Assembly: GCF_000177535.2 (NCBI RefSeq)
Contig: NC_015673.1
Location: forward strand, 434,001 to 498,000
Length of the DNA stretch: 64,000 nt
Source of the DNA: Corynebacterium resistens DSM 45100
GTDB taxonomy: Bacteria > Actinomycetota > Actinomycetes > Mycobacteriales > Mycobacteriaceae
Direction of reading: 5' to 3'
Shown: piece by piece, positions 56,901 through 64,000 of the stretch
Layout of the letters: each line of letters starts with the position of its first letter
Position numbering within the stretch: position 1 is the first letter of the stretch
Made by a program: the position numbers and the translations under genes
The notes under the pieces: generated by a model
What the model was told of the DNA's origin: nothing
What the model saw: only the letters and a program-made list of their open reading frames with translations
Databases searched by the model: none

Positions 56901-57251
56901 AAGTTCTTCAGCTACAAGGGTGAAGTGACTGTGACGGCAAAGGCCGGGGATGATGCCGGCCAGGTTTCCGATACGGATACCTACGGCGCCATCCGCCTGC
57001 AAAAGGCCATTGGCTGGATGCTGCCGGATACAGGTGCACAAACCTTGCTGGTTGTTCTACTGCTTGGATTGCTCGCCTTGGCATACGGTTTGTACCGCTA
57101 CCTCCGACGCCGCGATGAGGATGAAGACGAGGACTACTCGGAAGAGGATCAATTTGGGCCTGACGCCGACGAACCCCTCGACGACGATTCCAGTGCGCAC
57201 CCGTTCGAGGAGGATACGGAATCACCTGATGACTACGATGGGCAACGATGA
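50976..57251 (+). CDS. Giant pilus tip adhesin (SpaC-like) with ten two-cysteine modules
   Basis: 2091 residues from ATG 50976 (AGGAAGGGAG upstream; overlaps the previous stop by 8 bp; ATG 51057 with GAAAGG is an alternative). Signal segment around RRFAVVVTAFVLGMGLMS. Residues to about 430 form an N-terminal domain with the style of CshA-like adhesins. Then ten modules, each beginning with a K-L strand, having a Y/F-x-C in the middle and closing with P-V-G-x-x-C (for example FQLNYKCTD, then PLGTTCTI). A last domain precedes LPDTG (2016-2020), a helix and an acidic tail. 28 cysteines in total, an even number. Tip or adhesive subunit by position and size. Confidence 0.88.
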   Translation: MSSAPDPSNAGNQHHSDSPRKNFERHIMGFGQRATLLANATRTVGRTIISRTGSALRRFAVVVTAFVLGMGLMSIPEVPFVPEPPKADAQTGRTGDRSAATLTNDMGDCNFRQGDGPVAPWAKQLCWIDMSKADGSNFDWTRGIPVQRKIGRYTLTFTPKVVSGYADLLNVRQQGQNTAAFGNNNSGYRTFTPYGDDTSKPFLFATMGGTLSRTYIRFSLENISLKDEGGKDVPNFQIMMADAEMTTQAGVANEMISLDNRGGKVQQITRLTPSGFSGACNRIYGEADEPKNWSEAGAYHRGFVCYQDQVVNPPPGSFLVSAANPKNLDIALASAIWREQAIALAINIGRVSGAVSANTTYEKAATGQATKFDVTAATRGLAPGATENPVPLKDGEYTAATRLSASGDEGKTADDYVFRSKATGASGSKAFDRYNPVWTCTMGNANPVTIKEGSVPAGYTLNRKIDTGANTSTSELVVPERNNDPTTCTVTWEPRFKASSLQLSKTVAGSAAQFDEVQLRTFQLNYKCTDLNGFSKAYPEVKLEGNRVLQKGQSSTVPNLPLGTTCTINESFPDGAPPARPGKKLTLTWSTGTSSSDPLPTSSTKLDQQNISVRANNQYDYRAGKVKFSKELSGEPVGDFGYPRKYDFELTCGGTTVENRHFSLNIDRQQNGNPSGALELTDVPVARDCWIKPLTGLSTEESARINFDGRDVTFDGKGIQADANGAYHFKLPDYAENAQPSVGDLHIKAKYSYQLRDVKVFKELTGNGAASKDLQGESFPIQYKCTWGGASNAQKREGTLNIVTLEVGPRARIKAIPVGAECLIWEQDTPEFPNVKLTGTKLTASDSSDQVTTLTNEEAKSKPIITVSTDTSDNQNEVHVRNTFEPKLGQVQLKKLNNRNGLTVDLPTEYTFGFSCGPRSVTRANGQVEYVPLDGIAIVQEGQVTALRLSHSDPEIRSLVNDQDGNLGVPYGNQCTFDEDAPNLSVGGVLWSTDADQQTFTVKQPTTTQTITNDYKPTGDGLVISQQSGSNPAFVRRVKYTITCTASDGKPLNMGEYGSVTLGDDPSTSTKEPTDVSIPPSVVPEGSTCEVTEDGQDPGTRPKRNGQPGDFPITRETTLKVLNESGADDSAVFDNQKPVKQTVKVGTKTSVLVTHLYDFVYAHVTGAKSVVFDPATQQYISDKRKEVKNKREFNVTISCLPPDNADTPTVDSGVVSAATANQPLDFGEFPVGADCTASEGATTTAAGISVKQEVSINGGDKSEKSGGFDVVAGTNAVTFTNTYSRRLTEVKLNTQGHLPAAVAEQYARAGKKVPYYPHKFDLDCHDPETGEGAQGELLGEFPGSVQGVGTATFQGVPVGAECHFKGDGYGDFNLDLKEPDGTLLKATLRPRQIGWVVDKNDGSAYFDKNLADGLTESQYFPTVDGTNNNVVDLTSYYEYVTTKIKMSKKVVGRKEDLSLLNQDQKFEFTMQCKGVGYQYSELASDGKRIEREIALNNGFSDYSDAGNGEVVRTYTSPEVQVPVGAYCTFTETPPSGTPKELRHKVDQARIAKYAGDKEDSPVESWDFVNRYERRTTPVRVSINQSGYLKGIAEGGYEAKLTCKDPKGITFEKSITTDETPVGANVATTAPAAGGFIVDLPVGAECSLDLSGSPALAAREQLAVTAGARTPVTQFNSWVRGKDPDGAPRIALAKRSPADITASQKNRKFTFSVPADLSSTENEMVIGVENHNFRGFADVTFTKTSAGNAGKNAQFNFEQSCSPGDPTFTLKSGESYTLKSVPIDSPCSVQEIDDGVKESNPILNVTNHGARIDNVKVQQSPAPAPEPGKPLEENLRRVNFDVLPVSTADDTSTSGEQWSLTAQNSFPGVQIEKKIDGSPISSITGAVADTAVLPDDATSMKVHYKITNTGAQSLSDIALKDPSLAGRKITNSAGQTITVPESGAIDANFCSVANLQLASDNTHECVFDVEITEPKDKFFSYKGEVTVTAKAGDDAGQVSDTDTYGAIRLQKAIGWMLPDTGAQTLLVVLLLGLLALAYGLYRYLRRRDEDEDEDYSEEDQFGPDADEPLDDDSSAHPFEEDTESPDDYDGQR

Positions 57252-58321
57252 CGTCTGACCCCTCGGAAGTCCCGGCAGGTGCTGCGCGCTCGACGAGCTC
57301 GCAGCACGTGACCCGTGCGGAGCGGTTCAGTGCCGCTAACCGCGCGGATCCAGCTAACTCCACCGGTCACGTAGAACCCACGGACGGCATGGAACCTGCG
57401 GATGGCATGGAGCCTGCGCCGAAGCGGCCGAACCAAACTAAGAAGCAGCGCAAGCAAAAGAAGCGCCGCAGGGACCTCGTTTGGATCATCCTCGGCGTGT
57501 TGATTCTGCTGTATCCAATAGTGGCAACGCTCTATAACGACTGGCAGCTCAACAACCAGGCGGAGGCATATTCCCACGATGTGGATAACATCCAGCCACC
57601 GCAGTTAACCCAGCATTACCTGCAGCAGGCTCGCGCGTACAACGAATACCTCGCTAAGCAGGGGCACCATGCGCGCCCGGCGAAGGAGGGTGATGAGGGA
57701 TTCGATCGCTATATGAAAACCCTCAACCCACCCGAAACCAAGGGCGTGATGGCGCGCTTGCGGATTCCCTCCATCGATGTTGACCTGCCGGTCTACCACA
57801 CGACAAACTCTGATGTTCTCTATCGGGGCGCAGGGCACATGTACGGTTCCGACCTGCCCGTTGGAGGGGACGGAAACAATTCGCTGATTTCAGCTCACAC
57901 CGGCATGGTGAATGCCTCCATGTTCGATAATCTGCGCAAGCTCAAGGACGGCGATGAAGTCTTCGTGGAGGTCATGGGCGAGAAACTCAAGTACAAAGTG
58001 CATGGTCGCAAAGTCGTCAAACCCAACGAATGGCAACAGGTGACCTACGAAAAGGGCAAAGACAAGCTGACACTAGTAACCTGCACACCCTACGGCATCA
58101 ATACCGATCGATTGCTGGTCAACGCCGAGCGCGTTCCGCTAGACAACCCCAATGAACCCTCCGGCGGTTGGCGACCTGTGCTGTCGTGGTGGATGATTCT
58201 GGATCTCATCATCATTCTTCTCGTCCTCCTAGTGGTGGCGTGGCGTGAATACAAAGCGTGGCGTCGTAAAAAGAAACAAAAGGAGACGAAGGCCACACAG
58301 GCAACTGAGCAAACCGCATAG
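57248..58321 (+). CDS. Class C sortase, second copy
   Basis: 357 residues, His in SAHTGMVN, Cys in TLVTCTPYGINTDR, Arg in DRLLVNAER. The N-terminal cytoplasmic tail (about 75 residues) is long and contains a direct repeat (DGMEPADGMEPA). The DPW/DPF lid seen in the other sortase is not visible where expected (LNPPETKG), so regulation may differ. ATG overlaps the adhesin stop (ATGA at 57248-57251). Confidence 0.92.
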   Translation: MTSDPSEVPAGAARSTSSQHVTRAERFSAANRADPANSTGHVEPTDGMEPADGMEPAPKRPNQTKKQRKQKKRRRDLVWIILGVLILLYPIVATLYNDWQLNNQAEAYSHDVDNIQPPQLTQHYLQQARAYNEYLAKQGHHARPAKEGDEGFDRYMKTLNPPETKGVMARLRIPSIDVDLPVYHTTNSDVLYRGAGHMYGSDLPVGGDGNNSLISAHTGMVNASMFDNLRKLKDGDEVFVEVMGEKLKYKVHGRKVVKPNEWQQVTYEKGKDKLTLVTCTPYGINTDRLLVNAERVPLDNPNEPSGGWRPVLSWWMILDLIIILLVLLVVAWREYKAWRRKKKQKETKATQATEQTA

Positions 58322-58452
58322 GGCAGCAGGTCCCGCAGCGGTAGGCTTGGGTGAGATGTCCACTGAAAGCCATGGGTGACTGTCTGTGATGGCAGTGCTC
58401 GGGTTCAACCGGATCAGCGAAATGAGTCCGACCCAGGAGATTGAGAAGAGCT

Positions 58453-59148
58453 ATGGCTGAAAAGTCTACAAACGTTCGCCCCGCTAAGAGCGCAGCTGCC
58501 GACCCAAACCCGGCAAGTCATGGAAGCAACGTGGTTTCCGGCGCGGGCCAGGCGGATTCGTCCCGTGGGAGTGGAGTACCCCTCCAAGGTATTGATGCCT
58601 CAAAGGGATTTGGCATCCTCATGCTGATTCTTTCGGCGATCGGCCTGTGGTTTTCCGCGCTGATCATGTACGACAAGATCAAGCTGATGCTGGATTCCAG
58701 CTTCACTCCGGCTTGCACACTCAACGACGTTATTTCGTGTTCGGACGTTATGGCTTCGGGTCAGGCCAGCGCGTTTGGGTTCCCCAACCCTTTCATTGGC
58801 ATGATTGGCTTCCCCGTTGTGATGACTATCGCAGTCGTGTTGCTGGTTGGTGCGCGGCTGCCCCGTTGGATGTGGTGGAGTAGCGTTTTCGGCCTAGGGC
58901 TTGCAGTCCTCTTTGTGCATTGGCTGGCCTACCAAGCGATCTTCAATATCGTCGCATTGTGCCCCTGGTGCATGGTCGTGTGGTCGGTTACCTTGCCACT
59001 TTTCGTCATGACTCTCACGCATACGCTTCGCGAATCTCGACGCCACGCTGGTCAGCCAGCTGCGGAAGGAATTGCAGTGCCGTTGATCATCACTATCGCT
59101 TGGTATGTGGGATTCGCCGCGGTGATGGCAATGCAGTTCATGATGTAG
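58453..59148 (+). CDS. Vitamin K epoxide reductase (VKOR) family membrane oxidase
   Basis: 231 residues, four or five membrane helices. Loop cysteines lie in CTLNDVISCSDVM; the PNPFIGMIGF stretch and the CPWC motif (VALCPWCMVVWS) are VKOR hallmarks. It reoxidises DsbA-like proteins using quinone; in Actinomyces and Corynebacterium, MdbA and VKOR are needed for pilin folding. Start at ATG 58453, with GGAG and GAAGAG upstream; 131 bp separate it from the second sortase. Placement after a cysteine-rich adhesin supports that role, inferred from context. Confidence 0.92.
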   Translation: MAEKSTNVRPAKSAAADPNPASHGSNVVSGAGQADSSRGSGVPLQGIDASKGFGILMLILSAIGLWFSALIMYDKIKLMLDSSFTPACTLNDVISCSDVMASGQASAFGFPNPFIGMIGFPVVMTIAVVLLVGARLPRWMWWSSVFGLGLAVLFVHWLAYQAIFNIVALCPWCMVVWSVTLPLFVMTLTHTLRESRRHAGQPAAEGIAVPLIITIAWYVGFAAVMAMQFMM

Positions 59149-59267
59149 GTTGCGGCTTGCGGTGAGGCTAGTGCGGTGCGCAACGTAGTCGCGTTACTTA
59201 CCGCCAGCGAACCTGTGCGACCGCGGGGCAAGATTGGTCGCTGAACAGGAAGCTGAACCAGCAGCTC

Positions 59268-60158
59268 TTATTCCCGCCACCACGAATCTTGCGGGGTGGC
59301 GGGAGTTGTGCGCTTGTGGCGGGAAACGAACCATAGGTGCTCAATGCAGGCTGCTGCTTCATCAGAAACTTGTTCACCTTGCAGGTAAGCATCGATATCG
59401 GCGTAGCGCACGCCGAGTGCTTCCTCATCCGGTAGGGCGGGGCGATTTTCTTCGAGGTCAGCCGTTGGAACTTTCTGCCATGTCGAATCGGGGGCGCCTA
59501 ACACTCGTAGCAGTGCCGCCCCTTGGCTCTTAGTAAGCCCCGCCAGGGGTACGACATCGGCCGCGCCATCGCCGTGTTTCGTGTAGAAACCAGTCACCGC
59601 TTCAGCAGCGTGATCAGTGCCGATGACAAGCAATCCCCGCTGGCCCGCGATGGCGTATTGCGCGATCATGCGCTGCCTTGCTTTGATATTCCCTTTATTG
59701 AAATCGGAGACTTCGCGGATACCTAAGGCCTCTGCAGCGTCACGAGCCATGGCATCTGTTGCGTTCTTGATGTTGATGACCACCGATTCACTTGGTTCAA
59801 TGAAACGCAACGCGATTTGAGCATCGTTCTCATCTGCTTGCTCGCCATAGGGCAGGCGCACCGCAACGAATGTTGCAGGGGCGGATAGAGGAGAGGTAGA
59901 GGAAGCCGCAACTTCGGCTGCCTTCTCCGCCTGTTCTTGGTTGAATTGATCAACGGCCATTTGAGCGAGCTTGCCAGCGAGTGTGGAATCTTGTCCTCCT
60001 GAAATACCGAGAACAAAGCCCTTTGCGCCGGTTTTCCTCAAGTAATCGACCAGAAACTCAACTCGGGATGCTATTTCTTCTTGGGGGGTGATCGTGGGCC
60101 GCGTGTGCAACTCTTGGATGATGCGCTGTTGTAAAGGGTGGGCATAGGTGTTTGGCAT
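59268..60158 (-). CDS. nadE: NH3-dependent NAD+ synthetase
   Basis: 296 residues of the N-type ATP pyrophosphatase fold with the PP-loop [15 protein letters not shown] and NFNKGN-like [33 protein letters not shown]. It amidates deamido-NAD to NAD using ATP and ammonia. No glutaminase domain, so it is the short bacterial type (E. coli 275 residues). Divergent from rpmJ; convergent with the VKOR gene. Confidence 0.95.
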   Translation of the reverse strand: MPNTYAHPLQQRIIQELHTRPTITPQEEIASRVEFLVDYLRKTGAKGFVLGISGGQDSTLAGKLAQMAVDQFNQEQAEKAAEVAASSTSPLSAPATFVAVRLPYGEQADENDAQIALRFIEPSESVVINIKNATDAMARDAAEALGIREVSDFNKGNIKARQRMIAQYAIAGQRGLLVIGTDHAAEAVTGFYTKHGDGAADVVPLAGLTKSQGAALLRVLGAPDSTWQKVPTADLEENRPALPDEEALGVRYADIDAYLQGEQVSDEAAACIEHLWFVSRHKRTTPATPQDSWWRE

Positions 60159-60418
60159 CGTTTGGCCTTCCTTTTTGAGTGCAGGGGCGCGGGTGCGCTC
60201 GTTGCGGCGCGTGCGGCGGTAGTTTTGGATTATCTCAGGCTATCGCGTAATATCATCGCTTGTGTTTGTGCTGAACACCTTAGCGCACACCGGAGACACC
60301 GCCACAGTGGCTAAGTCCATCGCGGTTCCCTAAAACCTAGCTACTGGATATCAGAAGCTGGAGCTCTGCTGGAACAAGGTGTTCAGTTCCTAGATGTCGA
60401 TGAAGAAAGGAGCGCCCG

Positions 60419-60541
60419 ATGAAGGTCCGCAAGTCCCTTCGGTCGCTGAAGAACAAGCCGGGCGCCCAGGTCGTTCGTCGCCACGGTAAGGTCTACGTGA
60501 TCAACAAGAAGGATCCTCGTTTCAAGGCTCGCCAGGGCTAA
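60419..60541 (+). CDS. rpmJ: Ribosomal protein L36 without zinc ligands
   Basis: 40 residues ([20 protein letters not shown]..., ending KARQG). The Cys/His zinc ribbon of the C+ form is absent; the sequence has no cysteine. This C- form is usual in corynebacteria in my recollection. AAAGGAG lies 7 nt before the ATG. A hairpin terminator follows. Confidence 0.94.
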   Translation: MKVRKSLRSLKNKPGAQVVRRHGKVYVINKKDPRFKARQG

Positions 60542-60576
60542 TTGGATTCTTAGGCTTCCGCTCTTTTGGAAGCGTG

Positions 60577-60616
60577 AAACTCCCGTCGTCACCAGTAATG
60601 GTACGGCGGGAGTTTT
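60577..60616 (+). terminator. Terminator of rpmJ
   Basis: AAACTCCCGTCGT pairs with ACGGCGGGAGTTT (one G-U pair) across a 13-nt loop, followed by TTGTTT. Confidence 0.8.
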
Positions 60617-60709
60617 GTTTATGACATGGGGTGAATTACAAGAATGTTTTTCTTGGTTCAACATGTAGTGGCGGGCGCTGAAGCCCACCTGCGAATTCCC
60701 TCTTTGTAA

Positions 60710-60757
60710 CTACTATATATTGTATTTAAGCAATGTAATTACCCCAAAATATTGTGG
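60710..60757 (+). promoter_or_regulatory. Pair of NrdR boxes
   Basis: Box 1 at 60710-60725 (core CTATATATTGT, about 13 of 16 consensus matches) and box 2 at 60742-60757 (core CAAAATATTGTG, about 11 of 16). They are 32 bp apart, three helical turns, as in other actinobacterial nrd operons. NrdR with dATP/ATP would repress the ribonucleotide reductase operon. Confidence 0.75.
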
Positions 60758-60765
60758 TGAAAGAG

Positions 60766-60794
60766 TTGTGTGGAGCTAGCGGAATGTGTAGTCT
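60766..60794 (+). promoter_or_regulatory. Promoter of nrdHIE
   Basis: TTGTGT, 17 bp, TAGTCT, beginning 9 bp after the second NrdR box. The leader to nrdH would be about 185 nt. Confidence 0.5.
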
Positions 60795-60983
60795 TAGACG
60801 AGTCAGCGCAGCCACGGATGGCTGGCCTTGAATAACATTCGGAGGGAAGTTCAACTGCCTCTGAAGTGCAAAACCTCTAGGGGTCAAGGTCAGATCACTC
60901 ATGTTGCCTCAACCAGCGCACGACATGCAGATCAATAGGGTACGAACCACACCAGCCACGCCGAATCAGGAGAACCACACGTA

Positions 60984-61214
60984 ATGATCACTGTCTACAC
61001 CAAGCCAGCATGTGTTCAGTGCAAGGCCACCACTCGCGCCCTCGATAAGGCAGGTCTGGAGTACGAACTCATCGACATCAGTCTTGATGACGAAGCTCGC
61101 GACTACGTGATGGCCTTGGGGCACCTGCAGGCGCCAGTAGTAGTTTCGGGCGATGCCCACTGGTCCGGTTTCCGCCCCGATCGCATTCGTACCCTAGCTG
61201 CTGAGGCTGCCTAA
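60984..61214 (+). CDS. nrdH: NrdH-redoxin
   Basis: 76 residues with the redox motif CVQC at 10-13 and the C-terminal SGFRPDRI typical of NrdH. It supplies electrons to the class Ib ribonucleotide reductase, itself reduced by thioredoxin reductase. AGGAGA upstream of ATG. First gene of the nrdHIE operon. Confidence 0.95.
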   Translation: MITVYTKPACVQCKATTRALDKAGLEYELIDISLDDEARDYVMALGHLQAPVVVSGDAHWSGFRPDRIRTLAAEAA

Positions 61215-61223
61215 ACTCTGCTT

Positions 61224-61245
61224 TTCCGAGGCGTCTGCCTCGGAA
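61224..61245. terminator. Hairpin between nrdH and nrdI
   Basis: TTCCGAGGC and GCCTCGGAA pair around GTCT. There is no T-run on the plus strand (it is A-rich), so it is more likely an mRNA-processing or attenuation hairpin than a full stop for nrdHIE. Confidence 0.45.
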
Positions 61246-61307
61246 GAAAACCTATCGCCCTCAGCCTGCACAGGCTGGGGGCGTGACTTGTAGCGGAAGA
61301 TGATGCA

Positions 61308-61751
61308 TTGCTAATCACGTACTTTTCCTCCACGACGGAAAACACCCATCGTTTTGTACAGAAGCTCGGGCTGCCCGCCAAGCGCATCCCCTTGAGGCGC
61401 AACGATGATCCCCTCATTGTCACGGAACCACATGTTTTGATCGTTCCCACCTATGGCGGGGGAGCGGGAATGACAAAGGACCTCAATCGACCGGTCCCCA
61501 AGCAAGTCATTCGGTTCCTCAACAATGAAAACAATCGCAATCTACTGCGGGGGGTAATCGCCGCCGGCAACCTCAACTTCGGTGTGGATTTCGGCAAGGC
61601 AGGAGACGTGATTTCCGCTAAATGCCAAGTTCCTTACCTCTACCGATTTGAACTCATGGGAACCGACCATGACGTCAAACGTGTACGTGAAGGGCTAGCT
61701 GAGTTCGAGTCTTCTTTGAAAGATGAAGGCCGCTGGCAGTCCATCGCCTAA
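61308..61751 (+). CDS. nrdI: Flavodoxin NrdI
   Basis: 147 residues starting at TTG 61308 ([19 protein letters not shown]), with GGAAG upstream. The FMN loop FSSTTENT and PTYGGGAG are typical. It generates the oxidant used to assemble the dimanganese tyrosyl radical cofactor of NrdF. Middle gene of the operon. Confidence 0.94.
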   Translation: MLITYFSSTTENTHRFVQKLGLPAKRIPLRRNDDPLIVTEPHVLIVPTYGGGAGMTKDLNRPVPKQVIRFLNNENNRNLLRGVIAAGNLNFGVDFGKAGDVISAKCQVPYLYRFELMGTDHDVKRVREGLAEFESSLKDEGRWQSIA

Positions 61752-61942
61752 GTGGCTTGTGCTCACGGAGCCCGGCGGGGCGTCGAAACAAAAAACACGC
61801 AGATAAAACAGAAAAAGCTGGCCTAGTTACAGTGAGTGGAACGAGTGTCGGGAAACTTGCCTAAACTGGCCAAAGGAAAATAGCTCGCTCGAAAACCCTC
61901 GAATGTTGGGTGGAAGTGAAGCGCACACAGAGGAGAAATTTC

Positions 61943-64000
61943 ATGACGACAAGCGAAATTGGTAAGACCGTGGCCGAGCCGGTAAGCGAATCGGAACAGT
62001 TGGATTACCATGCGCTGAACGCCATGCTGAACTTGTACGACAAGAATGGAAACATTCAATTCGACAAGGATCGCGAAGCGGCGAACCAATTCTTCTTGCA
62101 GCATGTGAACCAGAACACCGTGTTCTTCCATGACCTGCAGGAAAAGCTGCATTACCTAGTGGAAAACAAGTACTACGACAAATCTGTGCTTGACAACTAC
62201 GATTTTCCATTCGTGAAGTCCCTATTCAAGCGGGCATATGCGAAAAAGTTCCGCTTCCAGTCCTTCCTGGGGGCATACAAGTACTACACGTCTTACACGC
62301 TGAAGACTTTCAACGGGAAGCGATACCTCGAGCGTTTTGAAGATCGCGTGTGCATGGTCGCGCTTGGGTTGGCGGCCGGTAACCGCGCCCTTGCAGAAGA
62401 CCTCGTAGACGAAATTATGGATGGCCGATTCCAACCGGCCACGCCGACCTTCTTGAATATCGGCAAGGCTCAGCGCGGTGAACCCGTCAGCTGCTTCTTG
62501 CTGCGCATCGAAGACAACATGGAGTCCATCGGTCGCTCTATTAACTCTGCGCTGCAGCTATCCAAGCGTGGTGGGGGCGTGGCGCTGCTGTTGAGTAACA
62601 TTCGTGAAGCTGGTGCGCCAATTAAGCACATCGAAAACCAGTCTTCCGGTGTGATCCCCGTGATGAAGCTGCTGGAGGATGCTTTTTCCTACGCTAACCA
62701 GCTGGGTGCGCGTCAAGGTGCGGGTGCCGTCTATCTGCATGCACACCACCCAGATATTCTGCGTTTCTTGGACACCAAGCGCGAAAATGCCGATGAGAAG
62801 ATCCGCATTAAGACCCTTTCCCTAGGCGTGGTTATTCCGGACATTACTTTCGAGCTGGCCAAGAATAACGACGACATGTACCTGTTCTCCCCATATGACG
62901 TGGAGCGCATTTACGGCAAGGCATTCGCGGATGTGCCAGTTAGTGAACACTACGAGGAAATGGTTGAGGATCCACGGATCCGCAAGCAAAAGATCAATGC
63001 TCGCCAGTTCTTCCAAACGCTGGCCGAGATCCAGTTCGAGTCCGGTTATCCGTACATCATGTTCGAAGACACAGTGAACCGGGCGAACCCCATCGAAGGG
63101 CGCATTACTCACTCCAACCTGTGCTCGGAGATTCTGCAGGTTTCCACTCCCTCGGTATTTAACGCAGACCTGACGTATGAAACGATCGGCGATGATATTT
63201 CGTGCAACTTGGGTTCGTTGAATATCGCCAAGGCTGTGGACAGTGAGAATTTCTCCAAGACCATTGAGACCGCGATTCGCGGATTGACTGCTGTTGCGGA
63301 CCAGACCAGCATCGACTCGGTGCCTTCTGTGCGCCAAGGCAACGACAACTCCCACGCCATTGGCCTGGGGCAGATGAATCTGCACGGCTTTTTGGGGCGC
63401 GAGCACATTCACTACGGTTCAGAGGAAGCGTTGGACTTCACCAACGTGTACTTCGCTGCCGTGATGTACGAAGCCATCAAGGCTTCCAACACCATTGCAA
63501 AGGAGCGTGGGGAGTCCTTCACGAACTTCGAGAACTCCGATTATGCCTCCGGCGAGTTCTTCGATCGCTACGACCCTGCGGAGTTTCAGCCGATCACCGA
63601 GCGGGTGAGGGAGATCATCGAGAACTCCAGCATTCAAGTGCCAACTGCTGATGATTGGGCTGCGTTGAAGAAGTCAGTGCAGGAGCACGGGTTGTACAAC
63701 CGTAACCTGCAGGCGGTTCCGCCAACAGGCTCGATCTCCTACATCAATAACTCCACGTCCTCGATTCATCCAATTGCCTCCAAGATTGAGATCCGCAAGG
63801 AAGGCAAGATTGGCCGCGTGTACTACCCAGCGCCGTACATGACTAACGAGAACTTGGACTACTACGAGGATGCCTACGAGATCGGGTTCGAGAAGATCAT
63901 CGATACCTACGCGGTAGCCACCAAGTACGTGGATCAGGGACTTTCCTTAACGTTGTTCTTCAAGGACACCGCTACGACTCGTGACATCAACCGCGCGCAG
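61943..64000 (+). CDS. nrdE: Ribonucleotide reductase class Ib, alpha subunit, 3' end outside window
   Basis: 686 codons are seen from ATG 61943 (AGAGGAG upstream) to the right edge; the family is about 710-720 long, so roughly 30 are missing. Catalytic and substrate motifs: [19 protein letters not shown], the radical-site NLCSEI and SCNLGSLN. Reduces ribonucleoside diphosphates to deoxy forms using the NrdF radical. No ATP-cone is seen at the N-terminus, as normal for NrdE. Confidence 0.95.
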   Translation, partial: MTTSEIGKTVAEPVSESEQLDYHALNAMLNLYDKNGNIQFDKDREAANQFFLQHVNQNTVFFHDLQEKLHYLVENKYYDKSVLDNYDFPFVKSLFKRAYAKKFRFQSFLGAYKYYTSYTLKTFNGKRYLERFEDRVCMVALGLAAGNRALAEDLVDEIMDGRFQPATPTFLNIGKAQRGEPVSCFLLRIEDNMESIGRSINSALQLSKRGGGVALLLSNIREAGAPIKHIENQSSGVIPVMKLLEDAFSYANQLGARQGAGAVYLHAHHPDILRFLDTKRENADEKIRIKTLSLGVVIPDITFELAKNNDDMYLFSPYDVERIYGKAFADVPVSEHYEEMVEDPRIRKQKINARQFFQTLAEIQFESGYPYIMFEDTVNRANPIEGRITHSNLCSEILQVSTPSVFNADLTYETIGDDISCNLGSLNIAKAVDSENFSKTIETAIRGLTAVADQTSIDSVPSVRQGNDNSHAIGLGQMNLHGFLGREHIHYGSEEALDFTNVYFAAVMYEAIKASNTIAKERGESFTNFENSDYASGEFFDRYDPAEFQPITERVREIIENSSIQVPTADDWAALKKSVQEHGLYNRNLQAVPPTGSISYINNSTSSIHPIASKIEIRKEGKIGRVYYPAPYMTNENLDYYEDAYEIGFEKIIDTYAVATKYVDQGLSLTLFFKDTATTRDINRAQ

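Larger units (their letters stand above)
60542..60983. other. Region upstream of nrdH
   Basis: 442 bp holding the rpmJ terminator (60577-60616), two NrdR boxes, a sigma-A promoter and a leader of about 185 nt with a small hairpin (CAGCCA/TGGCTG near 60810). No gene is supported. Confidence 0.7.

Noticed and set aside
60800..60983. Possible riboswitch in the nrdH leader
   Set aside because: One small hairpin only; no B12-box or other conserved core, and class Ib reductases are not expected to have one.

Overview
The window looks like the chromosome of a Corynebacterium, probably from the pilus-bearing, skin-associated part of the genus. Evidence: the corynebacterial order hisN / IMPase / prfB / ftsE / ftsX / smpB; a tmRNA tag reading AENTQRDYALAA; SpaA-type pilins with class C sortases; a DtxR-type iron regulon; class Ib nrdHIE; a VKOR-family thiol oxidase; and several genes whose -10 box sits directly before the start codon (leaderless). 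I could not run a search, so no species is claimed.

Layout. 1-12.9 kb is core: an O-acyltransferase with a very long basic tail (cut by the left edge), two inositol-phosphatase-family genes (hisN and a neighbour), prfB, putA, an AbgT-type transporter, ftsEX and smpB, then an unknown two-helix membrane protein with W/P-rich repeats and ssrA. 14.7-27.0 kb reads as the decayed remnant of an element integrated at the 3' end of ssrA: the last 24 nt of the tmRNA are repeated at 26955-26978, both ends carry a pair of 11-bp-spaced GATTAGGGAA-type repeats (candidate integrase arm sites), a truncated integrase lies at the left and a small orphan gene at the right. An IS481-type element with a 15-bp target duplication lies in the left end. 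The interior carries a DtxR-box-controlled siderophore uptake locus (lipoprotein, two permeases, ATPase, unknown partner), a ferric-siderophore reductase fused to a methyltransferase-like domain, and a pmmB-like/deoC/MFS operon whose MFS gene has lost its N-terminus.

27-33.7 kb is ordinary: a GCS2-family ligase, a shred of an acyl-CoA synthetase, an alanine/sodium symporter, pgm, a DsbA-like membrane thioredoxin and tRNA-Ala(GGC). 33.9-46.6 kb is the most unusual part. It has an ECF sigma factor, two acidic proteins (one with DxDxDG calcium-type repeats), an Hsp70-like ATPase tethered through a transmembrane helix, a C39-like cysteine peptidase on a long acidic repeat tail, two paralogous lipoproteins, and divergently two dynamin-like GTPases of the IniA/IniC type. 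Four intergenic regions here share an ECF-type promoter (TGTAAC or TGAAAC, 17-18 bp, CRTC). I propose this as one sigma-controlled envelope-stress system.

46.6-59.1 kb is a sortase-assembled pilus operon: major pilin, sortase C, minor pilin, a 2091-residue adhesin with ten two-cysteine modules, and a second sortase. A VKOR gene follows, fitting oxidative folding of the cysteine-rich pilins. 59.2-64 kb holds nadE, a zinc-ligand-free rpmJ, NrdR boxes and nrdH-nrdI-nrdE (cut by the right edge).
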